Under the pieces are notes generated by a model that was not told the DNA's origin, made no database searches, and saw nothing but the letters and a program-made list of their open reading frames with translations. Below, piece by piece: positions 1 through 13,540 of a stretch of DNA of 64,000 bases (its first letter is position 1; every line of letters starts with the position of its first letter). The stretch is from contig OZ176053.1 in the NCBI GenBank assembly GCA_964247055.1, forward strand, positions 1,860,001 through 1,924,000, read 5' to 3'. Source of the stretch: Paragordius varius (taxonomy: Eukaryota > Nematomorpha). Position numbers and translations under genes: made by a program.

Positions 1-114
1 GCATCAGATTTACCTATCCAACATTTTATATTTTAAGACTTTTCGATCCAATAATATAGCTCTTATTGGTACTTTACATTCGAAAAATATAAGATTAAAA
101 ATTTAGTTTAAAAT

Positions 115-2585
115 TTACTGGGCTGTTGGTATGACTTGTGGTTGACCCCCGCATACATTGTACTCCTGGAGTCGAGATTTAATGTAATTTATCAAAGGGT
201 ATTTTCCCTCCCCACAATTAACTCCGGCATGATCGTCGAGAGCCAAACTCCATACCATAGCTCCACCCAAACAATTTTGAAATGTGTAATCAAGCTAGGC
301 ATACAGTTAAAAAAATGAATTTATTCAAAGTAAAAGACATTTTAAGAGAACCATATTATTAATATATTGTTTTTTTAATGTCGCTCATCAGCATTTTGGA
401 ATTAATGGGATATAAATTGTTCCACGCTATTCTATAACCTTAATGTAATTAAATATAGTTTATGTTGGAAAAAATAAGGTTTAAAAAAGTATGATTTGTC
501 ATTTATTTTACACGTTTTATCTGTATTTCAATTTTTATTGTAAATAAATTTTTTCATTACATATTTACGAAAAATTCTAAATTTATTTAAAAATTATATA
601 AAGCATACCTTGTGTTTTAAACTTTCCTTGTTATCGTAACCAAACCATTGGTCACCCTTAAAAGTGTATGGGACGCGTCCTTCATCATCCCATCGGGAGT
701 GATAACCTTCATTTTTAACCCGTTGACATAGCTAAAAAATAGGGATTTTACAAAATAAAGATATATCTACAAAAAATATACTAGTTCCTTTCATTGAACC
801 AGTTATACTCACCAAAAAACTTTAGTCAGCCAAAAAAGATAATATATAGATTAATTCATGGTGTTGCCAGATAGACTCAAAATAATTACGACAAAAAATT
901 TAATATATAATTCAATAATTTAGCAGGGCTGTCTAAAAAAGGTTTAAACGGTATACAATTTTAAATTACCTCGTAATATCCTAGGATACCATCTTCTTTA
1001 GTATATCTCCCGGGGCGAGCTGGCCCGCTTGCGGTTAAGTTTCTAAAGGCATTAGCTGGATTCGAAGCCAAGTCATCGGGTATAGCTTGATTAAGGGTAA
1101 AACCTCTCCCGTATGTTGGCATACCTACAATAATTTTGTTTTTATCCATTCCATGATCCAACCAATAGTCGATTGCCCATACCTATACATATTGTTATAA
1201 AAATAATTAATTATTCAACACTTTCGATACATGGTAGTTTTTTCAGCATTTTTTTAGGTTTTTTGTTTTATATCTTATTAAATATTTTTAATTTATACTT
1301 TAAATTTTAGTTTATATTTTAATTTTATTCCTACGTTTGACAAAGATTACTAGTAATAATTGAAAATTAACCCAATAAATTTATTAAATTTTAGCTGAAT
1401 TAAAATTGCAATAATAAAAGAAATAATATTGTTCAAATTTTAAAATGATTATATAATATAAAATTTTAAATTATTTAACTTAAAAAATTTACGCACCTTC
1501 CAATTTTATTTTTACCCAAAATCGTTCTCGTTGACCATACAAATTAAAAGATGTTTTTATGTAAAAGGGGATGTTTGTAAAATATATTTATGTAATATGT
1601 GATAATTATAATTATATGGCAAATTATGGCACTACCAAACTAAGGGTATCTACACTCGAATTGTAAGGTGCATTGAGCCCGGTGTTGGATTCCCAAGCGC
1701 CGTGGAAATCATAAGTAAGAAGATTGATAAAGTCCAAATATCTGGGAAAATAAAAATAAGTTACCCCAATGGTTATATTTAAAAAAGATGGGAAAATATG
1801 AATGTAAATTAGTAAAAATTTTAAAATAGTGACAAATAAAACAAAATAGCCTTTTTAAAATAATTTTTTTCCAGTTTTTAACCTAAAGTATTAAAAATGC
1901 TTTATACTTGTTTAATTCAGCTACATGATAACCACTATCAATTTTATCTTTCCCCGCTGAGACTGCTGCCGTCAATAGGAGTTTCTTTCCGGAGGCATCA
2001 AAAGCTTCACGAAGTTCCTAAAATTTAAATTAATAAGTACCAATTAATAATGTTTGTGGATTTATTAATTTTTCATACTGTATCAAGGATATAAATTTGA
2101 ATGCATATCATAAACAATATAATTCTCAAAAATTGTAGCTGTTTATCGTTACTAAACATAAATTTGAATATTATTTGGTAAAAATACCCTGTTAAAATAT
2201 ACGTAGATATATATAGGTATAAATATTAGATTGATAAAAATCAAGTCTACAGAGGTTAGAGAATAACTTATAATTTTAGCTCTAAAATAAAAATCATATA
2301 TTTTATGAAATTTTTACAGTAAGGTTTCATCTCTGAGAGAAACCCTTATATTTTTAAGGCAAAAAGTCAACCAAATACCAAAAATTACCTTAACAAACGT
2401 TAGAAAGTTATCTTTGTCAATAGGTCGACCACCTCTCTCCTCGTTACCCGGATATTCCCAATCCAAATCAAATCCGTCAAAATCAAATTCTCGTAACTGT
2501 CGCACTATATCATTTATCAGCGTCCTACGTTTTTGCGGATCTTCCGCCATAACGCTATAAAGTAAAAAATTAATTTTCTAATTTA

Positions 2586-2627
<42 letters not shown>

Positions 2628-4725
2628 AAAATGAAAAAAACATATACCATAATTTTTACAAAAAACTTAACCTATTTCGCCATTTTATAGTTATAGCGGT
2701 TATGACCGCTAACTAGATGGCTCATAGCGTATCTATTCTAGAGTAGTAACAATTGTATTTTAACAACATTAATCTAATAAAAGGTTGTAAATTTATTAAA
2801 ATTAGTTTAATTTACTAAAAAATAATATAAATTATATTAACCTGAAAGAGCGTCCTCCATGAGTCCATCCACCGATCGCCAAAAGCACCTTGAGATCAGG
2901 GTTCTGGTTACGCAGATTGACCAAGCCCCGATATTGTGCTAAAAAAATATAAGAATTTTTAGACATCATATCAAAAATCAAATATAGTAAAAAAATATAA
3001 CTCCTAAATCAATGATGTAATTGATATTAGGAAAATTCAAAAATATAAAGTTGCAATACATCGCTCAACTAAAAAATAAATATAGAATGAATACATTAAT
3101 TATTTCCATAATATATTGCAATTTTATATTTTTGGATTGTCCCCGTTACATTACATTGAAAATAAAAACTTAACTCGTCTGCTTAATGAATTTAGCTTTC
3201 AGCAATTAACGAATTCATCGATTATAGCTCTTAGTGTTAGAATAAAATAATATTTTGAGGCATTTGTGGATTAGTTAATAACAAAAAGAAGAGACATATT
3301 CGCAAAACAGGCCCGTTTAAAAAATCAAAAATATGAAATTATCTAGTGTAGGCATAAGGTATCCACTATTTCCAAAAACATGTTGATAACTTAGTGATAT
3401 TGATATTTCTTAACCGATATTCTAAAGTTTTTCAATTAAAATTGATGGAACAAATTGGTGAAATCACTAGTAGTTGTACATGCAATTATAGTATTATGTA
3501 TGATATCTAATAAAATATCTAATAAGGCGCCTATACTTTCCGCCAGATTTAGTGAGTCAAAAATACGGCCCCCCCTCCCTTTCAAAAAGGTGATGCTCCT
3601 AATTTAGTGCTATAAATAATATGTTTTATATAAAATATAATATGTCGCATACCATGGGCATTGTCCTCGTAAACGGTCATTGTCCAATCCCAATTTATTT
3701 TGCTGAACGCAAATATCAAATGAGTGCATAAGTGAGGATCAACCGAAGTCGTTTCAAATTTATTAGGCGGGTCTTTCCATTGATCCCAACCCGTGTAATA
3801 GCATACGAGTTTGGGTTTCCCGGCATATGTGGTAAGTCCAGTGGATGATCCAGTCAGGAGATTTGTTGGTGGCACAGTAGCTAACCCAAATTGCGTTATT
3901 AATTTATGGATTTCAGCGTCGAGTGTTGGTAAGATGGCTTTGATAGCGTTTTCGTAAACTGAAAAAAAACAATATGAATAAGCATACATTGCAAGGTTTT
4001 TCTGTCTGTTTAAAACCTTATCTCTTATTCCTATAATTTGTAATTGCAATTTTATTTTAATCATTTTCAATTTTAATTATCCCAAAATAACATATCCTTA
4101 AAGAGCATTATAATAATAATAATAATAATAAAAATAAAAAAAACTAAGGTAACTATTACCCTTTGTATAGGTGTACGTTAGTTGACAATAAATGAAAAAG
4201 ATGAAATGTATACTTATATTAACAATGTAATTAAACATTTTTAGACTTTTTAAGTTGTTAAGAAGTTTTAATTAATATTGAATTGGGAATATATTTATAA
4301 AAAAATATTTCTTGAAACTGTTTCTAAATATTCAATTAAACACAAAATAAGTTCCCATACAAAAATAATACAAATTTTAATGAAATTATTACTAATAATT
4401 TTGTCGAAAATTATTATAAAAAAATTATCTATGTAGAATAATGAAAAAAAAACTTAAAACCTTGTTTTAACTGAGGGGAATACGTAGAGGCCGGTATAAT
4501 TTTTTGCATTACATCAATAAGCACGGCTAAACTTCTCCTCAAACTTTCTATGCCTTCTTCATTAGTTTTAACATTCGTATTGGTTTGAAAATTTTGGGCT
4601 GCCCCAAAGGGTTGATAATAATTAACATATGAATTTGCATTTTGAGATGGTGCATTTATAATCGTCCCGTATATTGGAGGGACTGGCCAAAATAGTAACC
4701 CAAAAAATATTGGAAAAATATGCAT
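115..4725 (-). CDS. GH18 chitinase, secreted, nine exons, complete
   Basis: Nine exons join in frame with GT-AG junctions into 521 codons plus stop: 4725-4461, 3958-3653, 2938-2842, 2554-2389, 2017-1908, 1741-1636, 1182-970, 731-609, 294-115. The start is the ATG of a hydrophobic N-terminus (MHIFPIFFGLLFWPVPP), a likely signal peptide. About 110 residues without recognised domain follow, then the glycoside hydrolase 18 barrel opening at KLVCYYTGW. The catalytic DxxDxDxE motif is intact as DGFDLDWE in exon 4, with LLTYDFHGAWE, GMPTYGRGF and the closing GGAMVWSLALDDH. It should hydrolyse beta-1,4-GlcNAc polymers outside the cell. The protein stops soon after the barrel at NVCGGQPQVIPTAQ, so there is no chitin-binding domain or Ser/Thr linker. 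Introns are 166-714 nt, unlike the mini-introns of the TIM17 cluster. A family member binding chitin without cleaving it is unlikely because the catalytic acid is present. Confidence 0.93.
2589..2623. repeat. (TA)n microsatellite, one of about eleven
   Basis: Uninterrupted TA tract in a chitinase intron. Similar tracts of 25-40 bp lie near 10434, 25776, 27254, 27560, 40877, 42882, 48571, 51129, 51936 and 55388. The one at 27254-27282 runs straight into the AG acceptor of DNAJA exon 7. Confidence 0.9.
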
Positions 4726-6939
4726 TAATTCTCTACTGAAAAATCCAAGCTTTAGTTATGAATAACGGTTATTCCAAAATTTAAATATTAAAAAATGTTT
4801 TTCCGAATACTTTATTTATATGTTATTTTCCCGCGAATAAAATAGATATTTTATAAAAAAAAGTGGTTTTAAATTATCACATAAATGGTATAGAATTAAT
4901 TGTAAGGTGGTTGTTGGTTATATTAAGTGCTTTTATGTGCGTATTTCTGATACTATTTCTATATATAATTTGTATTATATCCTCGATTTCTTGTGTGAAT
5001 TTGATTAGTAAAGATAGGTAAAAATAATATATTAGTTTAATGAACCGATTTCAAAAAATACTACGATTTTTGAGAATAAATCAATCCAAAAAAATAAAAA
5101 ATTTATAATCCCTATATTTTACAAAACAAAAATTAAAATTGTGAGTATTTAATATTAAAATAATTTGTATCATTATAAATTATGTATTTTTGAGAGTGCC
5201 ATATGGATTTTAATTTTGATTATGTTATTATATATTAATTAAATCCAAATTAGGCTGCCATTTAAAGAATGTAAAAAAATAAATTAAGATGCAGCTTGAT
5301 ATATTAGAAGGACATAATCACTATGGTTATCTATATACTAAACTAAATAAATATAACAATAGTTAGTTAATTAATCATATATTCCCCCATTTTCATATAT
5401 ATTTTAAGATTGATTTTACTGAATTTTCATAGCTAATGAAAATATGTTTTCACCAAGATTTTTTTAATAAATTTAGACTAGAATTACTCACTTAACAAAA
5501 TACAAAATGGAAACACACCCATATATATCTAAATAAAATGTTAACATATTCATTTTTTACAAGTGGTACCCTTAAAACATATTTCAGGCCTTTTATGTCA
5601 AAACATAAATTTCTGACAATTTTTTTTGTTTTCTCCTCAAGCCAAATAAAAGACAAACAATGATTATTGGATATTTTACATTTTGTTTTATAGAGTAAAG
5701 TAGTTTTATAAAAAAATAAATACCTTTTTGTACACATTATTATCAAATTATATTATGGTGATTGGCAATTCAATAATATTACTATTGTAATAAAATAACG
5801 TTATTTATTTAATTCAAGTGCGATATTTGATACCTACCTATAGTAAGCCTTACAAGAAAAAAAGGTCATTTTAATTTGATGGCTGGCTTAGAAGCTTTAC
5901 TATTTTATATTAGTTTTACTGAAAGGTAGGTTAGGTATTTTTATTTATAAAAATTGTTTTTATCTATTAAAACCCTATGATGACTAGACAAATCCAGTTT
6001 TTTTATTGAAATTTTATAATTAAATAAAAATCGGCTTAACTTGACAATGATAAATATTTAAAAGTTACAAAAAACGACATTTATGATATTTGTATTCATA
6101 TCTACTTGACAGATATCACATGGCTATAACATTTTTTTGAAATACTAATAAATAATTATTTTATTTATCTTTGATACTTTATTTTTGGTTAACATATATT
6201 TTACAACAGTTATACACTTTATGCGGTGAATAATTTGTCTTAAACATTTATTTTACCGATATGTGTTAAATTAAAAATAACGTATAAAAATTGAGCTATT
6301 ATTTTGTACTTATGTATTTTATCATTTAAACGTTGTATTAGTGGTTGTAAAGCATAAATCATTCGATCGATATTTTAGCTTTTAATACATGCAAATAGTA
6401 GCCTATCAGGGATTTTTAAATGGGGAATATTTTCAACATATATTCCTCATTTTATCTTTTCTATATTTGTTGTGTAATAGCGATATATAATTTAAAGAAT
6501 TAATATAAAGCATTGTTTCAGAAATATATATGTGACAAATTTAGTGTCGAAGAATAAAATACTTTTGTATTATTGGAGAGAGTAATTTAATTTTTCACAG
6601 TCATGAAAAATAGGGATCTCGTTACATTGAGGAATTTACACTTTTAAAAAAGATTTTAAGCAGTCAGCTAATTTTAAAGAGTTTTTATTATAAAATTAAT
6701 ATTTATGAAAAAATAACTAAATCTTTCAAGAGCGTTTAATAAAATTTTATATAATTGAATAACTTACACAAATATTGAATATCAGGTGAAGAAGCCATTT
6801 AACTATAAAAGACCCCAATGAAAATTAATCACAAGATTAATTTGATATACACCCTATTTTGTTTAACTGGCATTTGAAAATAAACAAAACAAGTTGAATT
6901 TGCCAAAAACTAGCGTATTATTTTTATCTCTCGTTAATT
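4726..6939. other. AT-rich intergenic stretch upstream of the chitinase
   Basis: I see no supported gene here. The longest open frame (5492-5746, minus) is low-complexity and resembles no family. The chitinase promoter should lie just above 4725, but no convincing TATA box or other element could be picked out of the AT-rich background. Confidence 0.5.
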
Positions 6940-7720
6940 ATGTCAAATTTTGATTTGAAATGAACATTGCGGCACTCATTGCTTTTCTTATATAAAAAAA
7001 GGAGGTTTGTTTTGATATTAAAGTTAAAGAGAGTGGGTTCTTCGGTAGAGCACCCAACGAATAGGATCCATTGCGAGAGTTATTGGATGATGCTTTATAT
7101 ATACTCAAAACTGAAATTGGCAAACACACATACGCATCACAAAAGACAATCAGAAGATGTATACGAGCAGTGAGAAAGATTTATCCCGGTAATTCTAAAT
7201 ATGAACTCAAATTAAATTCGGAAATTAACTTTGAATCCTGCTACAACTTTACGAAAAGGAATAATTTTTGCAGCGGAAAAAACGTGTTCTCCTTAGAGGC
7301 CAAGGCCAAATCGCATAGGGAATAAAACTAAGCTCCTTTGGTGATCTTATGATTAAGCCATTGAAGGGTTAATACACAACACTATCGTCAACTAATAATT
7401 AATTTTAACAATGGATTAGTTGAAAGGAAATGCTTTGTTTACAGCAAAAAAAACCAGTTAAATGCATTTTAAAGCCGCTCCAATTGGAAAATCTTTCGAT
7501 GCGCTGTACTGTCCGGACTAGGCGCCATATTACTAAACATCTTCGAAGCGACGGGGCAAACCTTTGCAAAACAATACTTCAGTAGTTTTAAAGATGTTTA
7601 AAAATAGCTCGAATGGTTTACCGCAAAAGACAATTAGTTTTTCTGGCACGTCATTCATAAAGTGCCTGAGAGATGGGGGAAATGTGGAACAATATTTTTA
7701 ATGAAATAATAGATTTATTT
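6940..7720 (+). mobile_element. Decayed mariner (Tc1/mariner) transposase relic
   Basis: Pieces of a mariner-like transposase are readable in shifting frames. Near 7500 there is a form of the YSPDLAPSDYH block around the third catalytic Asp. At 7590-7690 the C-terminal block reads approximately EWFTAKDN, FFWHVIHKVPERW, KCGTIF, which is characteristic of mariner proteins. Weaker N-terminal similarity starts near 6960. Terminal repeats were not recognised. There are several stops and frameshifts, so the element is dead and old. Confidence 0.62.
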
Positions 7721-8469
7721 TCAAACATGTATTTTTATAAAATAATCCTAATTACGTATATGGTGTAGAAAGTTTTCCTAAATGTTACTTTAAAGTCGTG
7801 TTATTTTGATGGTAAGATTTTAAATAGAGTGATGCCCTAACAATAAAATATTTAACAAAGCGATTAACGAAAATGTTCGCCTTAATGAAATACTTAAACC
7901 ATTATTCAATCCATATGGTTTCTTGGGTTCCCCAAAAATTTATTTTAAACTCACGGTATTTTTATATGGTGGCGCATTTTAGAGAGGGTAGGCCCTGAGC
8001 ATCTTATTTAAAAAAAGGGCTTAAACAGCTATATTTTATACTATTACTTTTATAGCTTAAAAGCAAAAGTTAAAACTTTTTCTGTATGTTTGAATTAATA
8101 AAGAAACATTGAAATACCAAAAAAGTTTAATTATCTTAAAATACAGCCGTTGTGGTTTGCTATATTTAAATGATTCAAAATCATTTGATTAGATCCGAAT
8201 GAGATTTTAATCAAATTAAATAACGAAAATTTATTATTGTGATTTTCTATATGGTGTAAATTTTTATATAAAGACAAAACACATGAAAGCATGTTAGTCG
8301 CATATACACATGGACGATTTTTTTTATTTATGCTTATTATAATATGTAAGTAGTATTGTGGTTTTTATTCGTAAATATATGCATTTAACTTATCTCTCAA
8401 ACAGAAAATTGATTATTAGTTAATTTAAAAACTAAATATTGACATTCTAATTTATTTAACACCACAAGA

Positions 8470-9670
8470 TATATTGGATACCTTAAAATGTTTGAAGGGG
8501 TTTATAGAATTAAAAATTTAATAAATTTACAAAAGGTTTAGGTTATTTCTATCTGGATAATTTTAGTTCAGTTGATATTTTTAAAATCCCAATTTAAATT
8601 TATCTTGTATGTAATAACTAAAAAGTTTTATATCAAACTATTATTAGGCCATTTATTTTAAAAAACATTTTTGCAAAATATCATACCGCTAAAATTATAA
8701 AGCTAATTATTGCAATTATAATTTAGCTAAAATTATATAAATTTATTTGGTGAATTTTCGACTACTAAATCTTTGTAAAGGTAAAAAATTAAAAATTAAT
8801 AAAGTAAAAAATTTTAATGAGATAGTAAACGATCACATAACATTGATATAAACAAAAAAGGGGTTTATGCAGTATATTTATGTTTAGCTCAACATGTCAT
8901 AATTAATTTACCTGAGGTTTATCCACAAATTAAGTATCATGATTTTTAAATGAATATTTTTTTATATTTCGATGTATCAATCTTATAAGTGCAAACACTT
9001 TTCTTATGTTGCATATTTTTAAAAATATTTGATTTTAGGTCCCGAAAGACCCCAAGAATCGAAATGAATTTGTTGTATTTCAAGTGATAACACGTTAAAA
9101 TTTAGCAAAATATCAGCAAAAGTTTTTCCAAATTTTTTTTAACTTTTTTAATGTTGTTTCAAATGTTTTAATTTTATAACACTTGAAAAAACTTAACTCT
9201 ACAGTCCTACCATATTGGGTGTTGCGGTTTCAGTCCTGATAAAAATGAAATACTTTATTTTAAAAGTTTATACTTATATATATTGATGGATAATAAAAAA
9301 ATATTCATTCAAAATGACTTGATAGTTCTTATGGATAATTTTCAATGGAAAATTTATACAACATAACAGGTGTGCATCAGTAAGTTCAAAAACAATGATC
9401 TGAGTATAATAATATTATGTGATTGTTTGAAAAATTACCTTAATTATAGCGAAGATTATAAAAACATGATATTTTGCTAAAATGTTGTAAAATAATAATG
9501 GTGTCGATATAATTTGTTATAAATTTCAAAATTAAATTTATTTTACAGCTTATATTTTAATTAAGATGATAGAAACATAAAAACTGGGACCGTCCTTTTA
9601 AATAGTTTTATAAATAACAATTTAATAGTTGGCCTGTGGTATTTATTACCCTAATTTGTAACGATGTGTT
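8470..9670. repeat. Two ancient, opposite-facing copies of the TTAA MITE (family B)
   Basis: 8470-9110 follows the family B order seen at 22689-23269: GCAAAATATCAT, ACATTGATATAAAC, AACATGTCA, AAGTGCAAAC, then a decayed ACCCCAA-GAATCGAA end. 9185-9670 reads the same family in the other direction, with CTGGGACCGTCC and GTAAAATAATAATGG. Both are far more diverged than the copies at 22.7 kb and 61 kb. Confidence 0.55.
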
Positions 9671-10084
9671 TATAATATAAACAAATTAATTTTAACCATT
9701 TTGTATTAGAGCTAAAAATTGATAACCAAAATTTTTAAAATAGCTTTTTATATTTTATGGTCTTTCGCTAAATTTTTCTGGCGCTTCAAAATATTTTGAA
9801 CACAAAATCCCAATATCGTTCTATTTAGATTGAGTCGCAAAAAACGCAGAGAGTGTATCCAATATGCACAAATATATGATACTTTTGTTTGACATACTAT
9901 TATTTTAAACAGTGCACACAAAAATATATTTTATTATAATATATATTTTATAGAATACTGTATCAGAATTCTCATGGTATTTTGGTTTGGGGTTTACGAG
10001 AAAATCGCATAATTTGCCTAAAAACTATTTGTAAAAAGCTAAAGTTTTATTCCATAAAAACATTTAAATATATCATAAAGCACA

Positions 10085-10330
10085 TTTTAAAAAGCAAAAC
10101 AACTTTAAGATGATTTGCTCCGAGAGTCACAAAATTTTGACCCTCCAAAATGCGCTATTTTTCTAGAAAGCTAAAATGCCGAGATTGGACAAAATATATT
10201 TTTAATATATGCTATATTTGAAAAACAATTTTTTTATAAATAAATTAAAATTTTAATTTTAAAATTTTGTTAAAGAGCATTATGGTGTTTTTAAGCACTA
10301 TGGAAACGGTTTGATAATGATTTATGGTTA
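10085..10330. repeat. Interspersed repeat, family D, old copy
   Basis: Contains the recurring block CCCTCCAAAATGCGC, then AAGCTAAAATGCCGAGA, then GGTGTTTTTAAGCACTATGG. Related blocks (AAAATGGGC, ATAAACGCAAAAATGCCGA) recur at 55100-55175, 55500-55800, 57005-57230, 62515-62770 and 63370-63760. No coding capacity is seen and the ends are not defined. Confidence 0.5.
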
Positions 10331-10809
10331 CACTCTGTCCATAATCGGTGACTTTACTCCCAGTAAAAATACCCCTGTATCAAAAGATTCGTTTTTAGTT
10401 AACATACCATCCTTTGAATGCGATGTAAGATAACATATATATATAGTTTATATATATATATATATATTTGTATCTGTTAGGATCAAATAAAGGTAGTAAA
10501 AATCTATGATAAACGTAGATATCCATATATTCACATATAAATTATATGCAAGATTTATTCACTTCTAACATTATCATCTATGTTAGCATTACTCTCAATA
10601 TTTATTGTTTCCCCAAGTAAGAGTCGGTCTGTTCATTTTTATGCATGCATATATATGCTGGAGCTCGTTCGATCTGTGCCAAATACCGAGTCTATTTTAG
10701 TAGATTTTTTATGTGTTTGTTTTGAAATATAAAATATATATTGTACGGTGCATTAGATTAGCATATCCGAATATCTAAATTATAAATTTATTTCATTTAC
10801 TAGGCTCTC

Positions 10810-11345
10810 TTTAAATCTTTGCTTGTTGTTGTTGACAGCTTGTAGTCGATTAACGACCGTTAGCGATTTTTAGGAAAACCTCCTCCCCTCGGTTCTGTCA
10901 TGGGGTTTCCAAATATTTGCATGGATATTTTGGAGATTGATAAAATTTTGTTTAACGAAGAGGTCTTCGGCTTCTCTTCCTCTCTTGTCATTTACTTCTA
11001 ATATTATATTTTTATCCAAAGAATATCTTTGAGTTATGTGTCTAATGTTTGGTTATTTTACTACATAGCGTTGTTTGTATGTTATTTTGTTTGCAACGAT
11101 GTTCTTAAATTTGACCTTTCATGTCAAACCAATTATTTTCCTCCAGCAGAATATTTCAAAGCTTTTATTCTTTTCCTTTTTAATAGTCCAGCTCCCAGCC
11201 ATATATAGGGAATATTAGGGTGTTATCAATCGAATCATTATTTGTTTTGCTGCTTTTACGCAGAGTTAGTGCCATATGCTCAACTTTCTCCAACTTTTGT
11301 TAATTATTAGAACAATATCATCAGCATATATGAGATCCAAACATT
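10810..11345 (-). mobile_element. LINE reverse transcriptase relic
   Basis: On the minus strand near 11325 the active-site block reads LIYADDIVLI. About 200 nt further on comes a thumb/C-terminal-like block (KNKSFEIFCWRKIIGLTWK-type) as in RTE- or CR1-type non-LTR elements. Frames shift and stops interrupt it. This is a 3' fragment; the endonuclease part was not found upstream. Confidence 0.65.
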
Positions 11346-12412
11346 GGTTTTATTTTATGATATTTGACATTCAAATTTTGGTAAATTTTTTATAAAAACA
11401 CTTAATATTTGACAAATTTTAAATACAACGAATTTTTTAATTAAATTTCTATAGAAATATTTAGCATTCTTTAATCATATATAAATATGGTTTTTATAAT
11501 ATCGAAAAGCTTTTTTATATCGTTTTTATGATAATTAAAAAAGGATGAAGTAGGCATCAACATAATTCTAAAAATAAATTTTGGAAAAATAAATATTTTT
11601 AAATAAAAATTTTTCTGTCCAAAATATATTTAAAAAATTTATTGTGCAATTCGGGAATTAATTTGTTTATTTTAAAAGAACTAGCCCGTTTTAGAAGGGC
11701 AAGATGTGTTCGGAACCCATATCTCATAATTATAATATTATGAAAATATACTTTTTAAAAGCAGTTTATAATATATTTTAGTATTTTTTTTGGAATGAAG
11801 CATATAGTTTTAAAAATATTTATTACAAAAAATATGTTTAATATTTTCTGATATAGAGTGTTTAGTACAGAAGTGTACTTTTTATATCACTCCTAAGCCC
11901 CAAAACCAGAAGCATCATCAACCTGATAAATTTTTAACAGAAATATATATATTTTACCATGATATTGCGCACATTGTGTTATGGAAAAAACTATGGAAAG
12001 AATATTTTAAATTTGGCATAATAGCTTTAATACTTTTTAAGATAGTTAAATTTTTAATCGCTTTGGGAACCGCCCAAAAAAGTTTGGAAGTATTGATAAT
12101 AGGTGCACTAATTTTGCCATTTTCTGATGTGGAGCAGTTACGAAATAAATAATAAATTTAAAAAATCACTCTTAAAGACTAAAATCAAATGCACCACTAT
12201 ATTCCTATTAGTATTTCATCAGTACCGAAAATATTTCATATGTGACATATTATCTGATATTTATACTTAAATCAATGCTTTAAAAAATAAAAATTAATTT
12301 AGGGCCATAAAAACTACTTTTACGGCAGCATGTGGTTCGTGAAGGCGGTTTGGTATAAGCCCTGGACATTTAATTTATCAACGTTAACCTTTTATAACCA
12401 GGTTTCACATGC
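11346..12412. other. AT-rich spacer upstream of TRAPPC3
   Basis: No gene or recognised repeat was seen. The last 50 bases before the TRAPPC3 start contain a pyrimidine-rich CCTTTTATAACCAG, which could be a 3' splice site for a 5'-UTR intron or a trans-spliced leader. Confidence 0.4.
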
Positions 12413-13060
12413 ATGGCTTTTAAATCATCGGGAAAATCTACATCAAGCACAAATGCCCCTTCCACTTTACCTACCCAAGGTATAGGTAATCTTCTAAATG
12501 AGGGTTCTTCGACACACAAAAAAACTAATTCTGATTTATTTATATTGACATATGGTGCATTTGTGGCGCAATTGATTCGAGATTATGATGGTAATGATGA
12601 TGAGATCAATAAGCAACTGGATAAGATTGGTTACAATATGGGAATACGATTGGTAGACGATTTAATTGCTCGTTCTTACAGTACTCCCAATCCAATAGTT
12701 AATAAATGCGTTGATCTGAAAGAAACGGCCGATATGATTGCCAAATTAGGATTTAAAACCTATCTCAATATAGTTCCTACAGTGAGCAATTGGTCAGTTA
12801 ATAAGAATGGTCATTCTGAGTTTTCACTCCTTTTTGAATATAATCCCTTAATTGAATACGTTGACATACCTGAAGGAACGCATCCTAAATTAATATATTC
12901 CAACATTTTATGTGGACTTATTCGAGGTGCCCTTGAAATGGTTCAAATTGAAACGGCTGTACACTTTATTCAAGATACATTAAGGGGTCATTCCACTAAT
13001 GAAATCCGGGTGAAATTTTTAAGAAAGTCAGAAGATTTTGTCCCGAAAGCCGAAGATTAA
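12413..13060 (+). CDS. TRAPPC3: TRAPP complex subunit 3 (Bet3 family)
   Basis: A single uninterrupted frame of 215 codons. It matches Bet3/TRAPPC3 along its length: LFILTYGAFVAQLIRDY, NKQLDKIGYNMGIRL, ETADMIAKLGF, LIYSNILCGLIRGALEM, then FIQDTLRG and a C-terminal acidic tail. The protein is a core of the TRAPP tethering complex acting in ER-to-Golgi traffic and autophagy. The cysteine before the ETADMIAK helix, which carries the buried acyl chain in animal Bet3, is present (NKCVDLKETAD). The usual length is about 180 aa; the extra ~35 residues are a Ser/Thr/Pro-rich N-terminus. An ATG four bases upstream is followed at once by a stop, so the start at 12413 is preferred. It is convergent with TIM17. 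Confidence 0.95.
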   Translation: MAFKSSGKSTSSTNAPSTLPTQGIGNLLNEGSSTHKKTNSDLFILTYGAFVAQLIRDYDGNDDEINKQLDKIGYNMGIRLVDDLIARSYSTPNPIVNKCVDLKETADMIAKLGFKTYLNIVPTVSNWSVNKNGHSEFSLLFEYNPLIEYVDIPEGTHPKLIYSNILCGLIRGALEMVQIETAVHFIQDTLRGHSTNEIRVKFLRKSEDFVPKAED

Positions 13061-13115
13061 TATTAAAATTAATTATGGTCGTTTAATTGTTTAATTTCTA
13101 TATTTATTATTGTTT

Positions 13116-13121
13116 AATAAA
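13116..13121 (+). terminator. Poly(A) signal of TRAPPC3
   Basis: AATAAA lies about 55 bases after the TRAPPC3 stop codon in a very AT-rich 3' UTR. Confidence 0.6.
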
Positions 13122-13280
13122 TTAAATATATGTATTAAAATTATTTGTAAAAATATTAAATAATATATATTTCCCAAAACGGTTATAGTATTAATTTCGC
13201 AAATTTATACGAAATTAGATAAATTTTTCTAACTCAGAGGTCTCCAATTCGCGGGCCTCTTTGATAATTTTTTTAATTTA

Positions 13281-13540
13281 CCATTTACACCGAATTCACC
13301 CCTAAACAATTCAAAATTACCCTTGAACAATTCAAATTCACCCTCGAACAATTTAAATTCAGTCTCTTATATATATTGTGTTTTTAAAGGTTATTACCTA
13401 TATTTTTATATATTTGTAAATAAAATGATACTGAAAAAATAAAAAACTAAGCCATAAAGATTTAATATTAATAATAAGTTATATTAGTCCAAAAACATAT
13501 AATTTATTTTTAGGCTGAATTTGATACTTTTTGTTTCAAC
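13281..13540. repeat. Family A foldback MITE, copy 1
   Basis: Begins CCATTTACAC and continues with repeats of the type AATTCACCCTTGAACAATTC. It then has the family A core (TACTGAAAAAATAA, GCCATAAAGAT, AAGTTATATTAGTCC). The right arm is decayed. It lies between the convergent genes TRAPPC3 and TIM17. Confidence 0.65.
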
